A stretch of DNA of 64,000 bases from Microbacterium sp. AK031 (GTDB taxonomy: Bacteria; Actinomycetota; Actinomycetes; Actinomycetales; Microbacteriaceae). Of this stretch, positions 61,409 through 64,000 are shown in pieces (position 1 is the stretch's first letter; each line of letters begins with the position of its first letter). The notes under the pieces are model-generated. The model was not told the DNA's origin and ran no database searches. It saw only the letters and a program-made list of their open reading frames with translations. The translations under genes and the position numbers were made by a program. Location: the NCBI RefSeq assembly GCF_024807145.1, contig NZ_JANUCA010000007.1, forward strand, positions 151,836 to 215,835, given 5' to 3'.

Positions 61409-62331
61409 CAGTTCTCCTTGCTCTGCGTCTTCTGGGACGCGATCTCTACAGCGGCTTCTCGGTACGCGATCGCTCCGGCGGACGTTCCGTCGTAAGCGAT
61501 CACCGTCTGGCCGAAACTCGGTGCCTCCGAGACTCGCACTGATCGCGGGATGACCGTGTCCAGTACCTGCTCGGGAAAGTGTGTGCGCACCTCGTCGGCG
61601 ACCTGCTGCGCCAGACGGGTGCGCCCGTCGTACATGGTGAGGAGGATCGTCGAGAGGTGAAGTTCAGGGTTGAGATGCTTCTGGATCATCTGGATGCTGC
61701 CGAGCAGCTGGCTCAGACCCTCGAGCGCGTAGTACTCGCACTGGATGGGGATGAACACTTCGGACGCTGCAGTGAAGGCGTTGATCGTCAGTAGTCCGAG
61801 CGACGGTGGGCAATCGATGATCACAAAATCGACGGCGCTGTCGGCCAGGTACGCGATGAGCGCGTTACGCAACCGGTGCTCGCGCGCAACCTGTGCCACG
61901 AGCTCGATCTCGGCGCCCGCGAGATGGATGGTACTGGGGGCGCAGAACAGGTTCGGTGACTCGGGACTCTGTTGCACGATATCCGCGAGGGGAACATCGT
62001 CGATCAGGACGTCGTAGACGCTCGGCGTCTCTGCGTTGTGCGGTACGCCGAGCGCTGTGGAGGCATTCCCCTGCGGATCGAGGTCGATGACCAGCACTTT
62101 CGCGCCGAAGGTCGCCAGCGCAGATGCGATGTTGACGGCGGTGGTCGTCTTGCCGACCCCGCCCTTCTGGTTGGACACCGTGAGAACGCGCGTCCCCCCG
62201 TCGAACTGAACCGTCGTCGCCTCGAGTGCACGCCTGCGCGCACTCAGATCTGCGATTTCGCGTGCCAGTGGAGTGTCTACCCCGAAAGTATTGGTCGGTG
62301 CTGCCTTTTCAGACTGTTTCACGTGAAACAT
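61408..62331 (-). CDS. parA: Chromosome-partitioning ATPase ParA
   Basis: 307 residues. Deviant Walker A VSNQKGGVGKTTTAVNIASA, KVLVIDLDPQGNASTALG, and Walker B DFVIIDCPPSLGLLTINAF. The first codons (MFHVKQ) are read from a parS site, so the palindrome lies across the start codon. It works with ParB to move the origin region. Upstream neighbours expected in relatives (rsmG, jag, yidC) are not found before the transposase. Confidence 0.97.
   Translation of the reverse strand: MFHVKQSEKAAPTNTFGVDTPLAREIADLSARRRALEATTVQFDGGTRVLTVSNQKGGVGKTTTAVNIASALATFGAKVLVIDLDPQGNASTALGVPHNAETPSVYDVLIDDVPLADIVQQSPESPNLFCAPSTIHLAGAEIELVAQVAREHRLRNALIAYLADSAVDFVIIDCPPSLGLLTINAFTAASEVFIPIQCEYYALEGLSQLLGSIQMIQKHLNPELHLSTILLTMYDGRTRLAQQVADEVRTHFPEQVLDTVIPRSVRVSEAPSFGQTVIAYDGTSAGAIAYREAAVEIASQKTQSKEN
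62315..62330. promoter_or_regulatory. parS site 1
   Basis: Perfect 16-bp palindrome TGTTTCACGTGAAACA, the bacterial parS consensus. It overlaps codons 1-6 of parA, so ParB binding may also affect parAB expression. Confidence 0.95.
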
Positions 62332-62635
62332 CCACTCCTTTCGGGACCGTCCTCCACTCTAATCGCTGGGGCGGACGTTTCCGACCTGAGCGCGCCCATC
62401 GGACTCGTGTGCCCGGGATGCGGACTCTCGCGCAAAGCGGTGCCTGCTCGCATCGCACGGACGCCGATGCCGTTTCGATCGGGATCCCGGTCCTAGATAG
62501 GCGAACTGCTCAGCGAACTTCTTCTTGGGCCCAGTCCTCCCACTGCACCGAGACCTGCGTCAACCAGACGACGTCTCCACAGGCAGAACGTCGTAGAAAA
62601 GGTCCCGGATGGTAGCGGCGACCGACTGCACGCGA

Positions 62636-62651
62636 TGTTTCACGTGAAACA
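62636..62651. promoter_or_regulatory. parS site 2
   Basis: Perfect TGTTTCACGTGAAACA, 305 bp upstream of the parA start codon, in sequence without a supported gene. Confidence 0.95.
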
Positions 62652-63079
62652 TCACCCCGAACAGCCGCGGGCGACGCAGCCTCACAGTCGGTTCGATGCG
62701 TCGCCCGAAACGGAATTGCGCACAATCGTGCGGCACTCTGGTGCAGTCCAGCAATGCAGGTCACGCACTCCGTCGGTCGGGCGCTACACCTGAACCCCAC
62801 CAGAAGCGCTCGCTCACCTGGAACGACAACTCGCTCTTCGTCCCGACACGGCATAAGTGGTGAGCTCACCTGCCGCGCGGGCCGGACGGCGCAGTGCTAC
62901 CGAGCGAATGAGCATCCAGGTGCCGCGAAGCCGGCATCGTCCCTGATCCGCAAGCGCGCCGGCTCCCAGAGCCCACGCTTACCGCAAGGCTTCTTCGCGT
63001 GACCATCTCTTGACTTGCGAAATCTCAGCATCTTCGGTCGTATACCCGATCGAGCGAAGCCCGATGCGCGAACGAAGAT

Positions 63080-63095
63080 GTTTCACGTGAAACAT
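63080..63095. promoter_or_regulatory. parS site 3
   Basis: Perfect TGTTTCACGTGAAACA, 749 bp upstream of the parA start codon and 169 bp before the transposase ATG. Confidence 0.95.
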
Positions 63096-63263
63096 CATCC
63101 ACCGCGAAGGACCCGGCATCCACGGATCACATACAGGTCGAGTTGAGTCCCGCATAGTGGTGTAGCGCACGGTGGTCCGGCACGTCGTTCACGACGTAGA
63201 CGCGGTCACCGTGTGATCCTTCGAGAAAGCTCTCTACTTCTCACTCGAAAAGGAATCATCACG

Positions 63264-64000
63264 ATGACCGCTCCTCATATTGTCGACCCTGCCGGCGTGC
63301 TTAGCGAAGCTCTATCGGACGCGTCGCCGGATTTGATGCGCAGCCTGCTGCAAACCATGATCAACGCGTTGCTGTCCGCGGACGCCGATGCTGTCGTCGG
63401 TGCCGAATGGGGCCAGCACAGTCCGGATCGCATTGCGCAGCGCAACGGCTACCGTCACCGGGATCTGGACACCCGTGTCGGGACGATCGATGTCGCTGTC
63501 CCGAAGCTGCGTCAGGGGACGTACTTCCCTGAGTGGTTGATGGAGCGCCGCAAGAGATCCGAGGCCGCGATGATCACCGTGATCGCGGACTGCTACCTCG
63601 CCGGCGTCTCCACCCGCCGGATGGACAAGCTCGTCAAGACTTTGGGGATCCACTCGTTGTCGAAGTCGCAGGTCTCCCGGATGGCCGCAGATCTCGACGA
63701 GCACGTCGACCAGTTCCGCCACCGGCCCCTGGGCGACGCCGGCCCGTTCACGTTCGTCGCCGCAGACGCGCTCACCATGAAGGTCCGTGAGGGCGGCCGC
63801 GTCATCAACGCCGTCGTCCTCGTCGCGACCGGGGTGAACGCGGACGGGCGACGCGAGGTCCTCGGCGTCCGCGTTGCCACATCGGAGACGGGCGCGGCCT
63901 GGAACAGCTTCTTCGCCGACCTCGTCGCCCGCGGCCTGACCGGTGTCCGCCTCGTCACCAGCGACGCCCACGCAGGCTTGGTGGAAGCGATCGCCGCGAA
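63264..64000 (+). mobile_element. IS256-family (mutator-type) transposase, 5' part, runs off the window
   Basis: From ATG 63264 (AAAGGAATCATC before it) 245 codons are visible. Mutator-type features: QRNGYRHRDLDTRVGTIDVA, VPKLRQGTYFPEWLMERRKR, VIADCYLAGVSTRRMDKLVK and SLSKSQVSRMAADLDEHVDQ. The first catalytic Asp is Asp168 in FVAADALTMKV and the second Asp234 in VTSDAHAGLVEAI; the Glu lies beyond the window. The frame is intact so far. The element interrupts the origin-proximal region upstream of parA. The left inverted repeat probably lies between 63160 and 63263. Confidence 0.93.

Larger units (their letters stand above)
62332..63263. other. 932-bp region without a supported gene, holding two parS sites
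   Basis: Apart from parS sites 2 and 3 and the transposase leader I find no convincing gene. Short minus-strand frames begin MFHVKH at both internal parS sites but stop after about 30-40 codons without recognisable motifs. rsmG, normally upstream of parA, is absent. From about 63165 the sequence probably belongs to the insertion element, but its terminal repeat cannot be fixed from one end. Confidence 0.55.

Noticed and set aside
62510..62869. A 119-codon minus-strand frame as a possible rsmG
   Set aside because: It contains no SAM-binding motif and is too short. Similar short frames start at each parS because the palindrome encodes MFHVKH.

Overview
The window looks like a chromosomal segment from a high-GC Gram-positive actinobacterium, most likely Microbacteriaceae and Microbacterium-like. 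The evidence is the GC-rich third-codon bias, the LAxTG-type surface anchors, a DnaB intein, a DUF6049 gene beside trxB, and the trxA/parB/parA block with TGTTTCACGTGAAACA parS sites. The parAB/parS end should lie close to the replication origin, although dnaA and dnaN are not in view. No rRNA or tRNA gene was seen.

Layout. 1-3.7 kb: the end of a sensor kinase gene and its LuxR-type regulator, a large LAATG-anchored surface protein, and an ArsR/CDF metal-efflux pair. 3.8-6.1 kb: an NAD-dependent epimerase-like gene, then a marR gene and a divergent F420-type reductase gene that have both lost their 5' ends at one junction. 6.1-14.6 kb: a minus-strand uptake operon (two permeases, a binding lipoprotein, an FAD oxidoreductase, a wall-anchored alginate-lyase-fold protein) with a divergent IclR regulator. 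14.6-22.1 kb: the replication/ribosome block rpsF-ssb-rpsR-rplI and dnaB. dnaB carries an intein in its Walker A loop and has DnaA-box sequences upstream. Two plus-strand secreted-protein genes sit between rplI and dnaB, one of them a six-repeat chaplin-like, LATTG-anchored protein. 22.1-29.6 kb: a nonulosonic (sialic-type) acid and polysialyltransferase operon. 29.6-33.6 kb: a membrane protein, an SDR/MerR pair and a PadR/HAAS pair.

33.8-48 kb is the most coherent accessory system: a nine-gene, tightly overlapping minus-strand operon (ROK repressor, sulfatase, binding lipoprotein, two permeases, GH51, second sulfatase, GH2, secreted GH43). A convergent gene for the formylglycine-generating enzyme that sulfatases need lies at its end. 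It reads as a utilisation locus for a sulfated, probably arabinose-rich polysaccharide. No ABC ATPase is present in either uptake operon, so a shared MsmK-type ATPase elsewhere is presumed.

48-58.6 kb: cca, then a decaying stretch (an intact TetR gene with twin operators, a frameshifted FAD oxidoreductase, a truncated GPP34 gene, a truncated TetR gene), ASCH, a luciferase-like oxidoreductase, a methyltransferase, DUF6049, trxB with a probable 3' frameshift, and trxA. 58.6-64 kb: a small conserved gene, a sugar porter, parB, parA, three perfect parS sites in about 780 bp, and an IS256-family transposase running off the end.

Unusual structure not explained by single genes: three copies of a roughly 67-bp four-armed palindromic intergenic repeat (23.3, 29.4 and 48.1 kb), two deletion scars that each removed the facing ends of two neighbouring genes, and several clean palindromic operators next to their probable regulators. 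Family assignments were made by eye from motifs and remembered family features. No database search was run.
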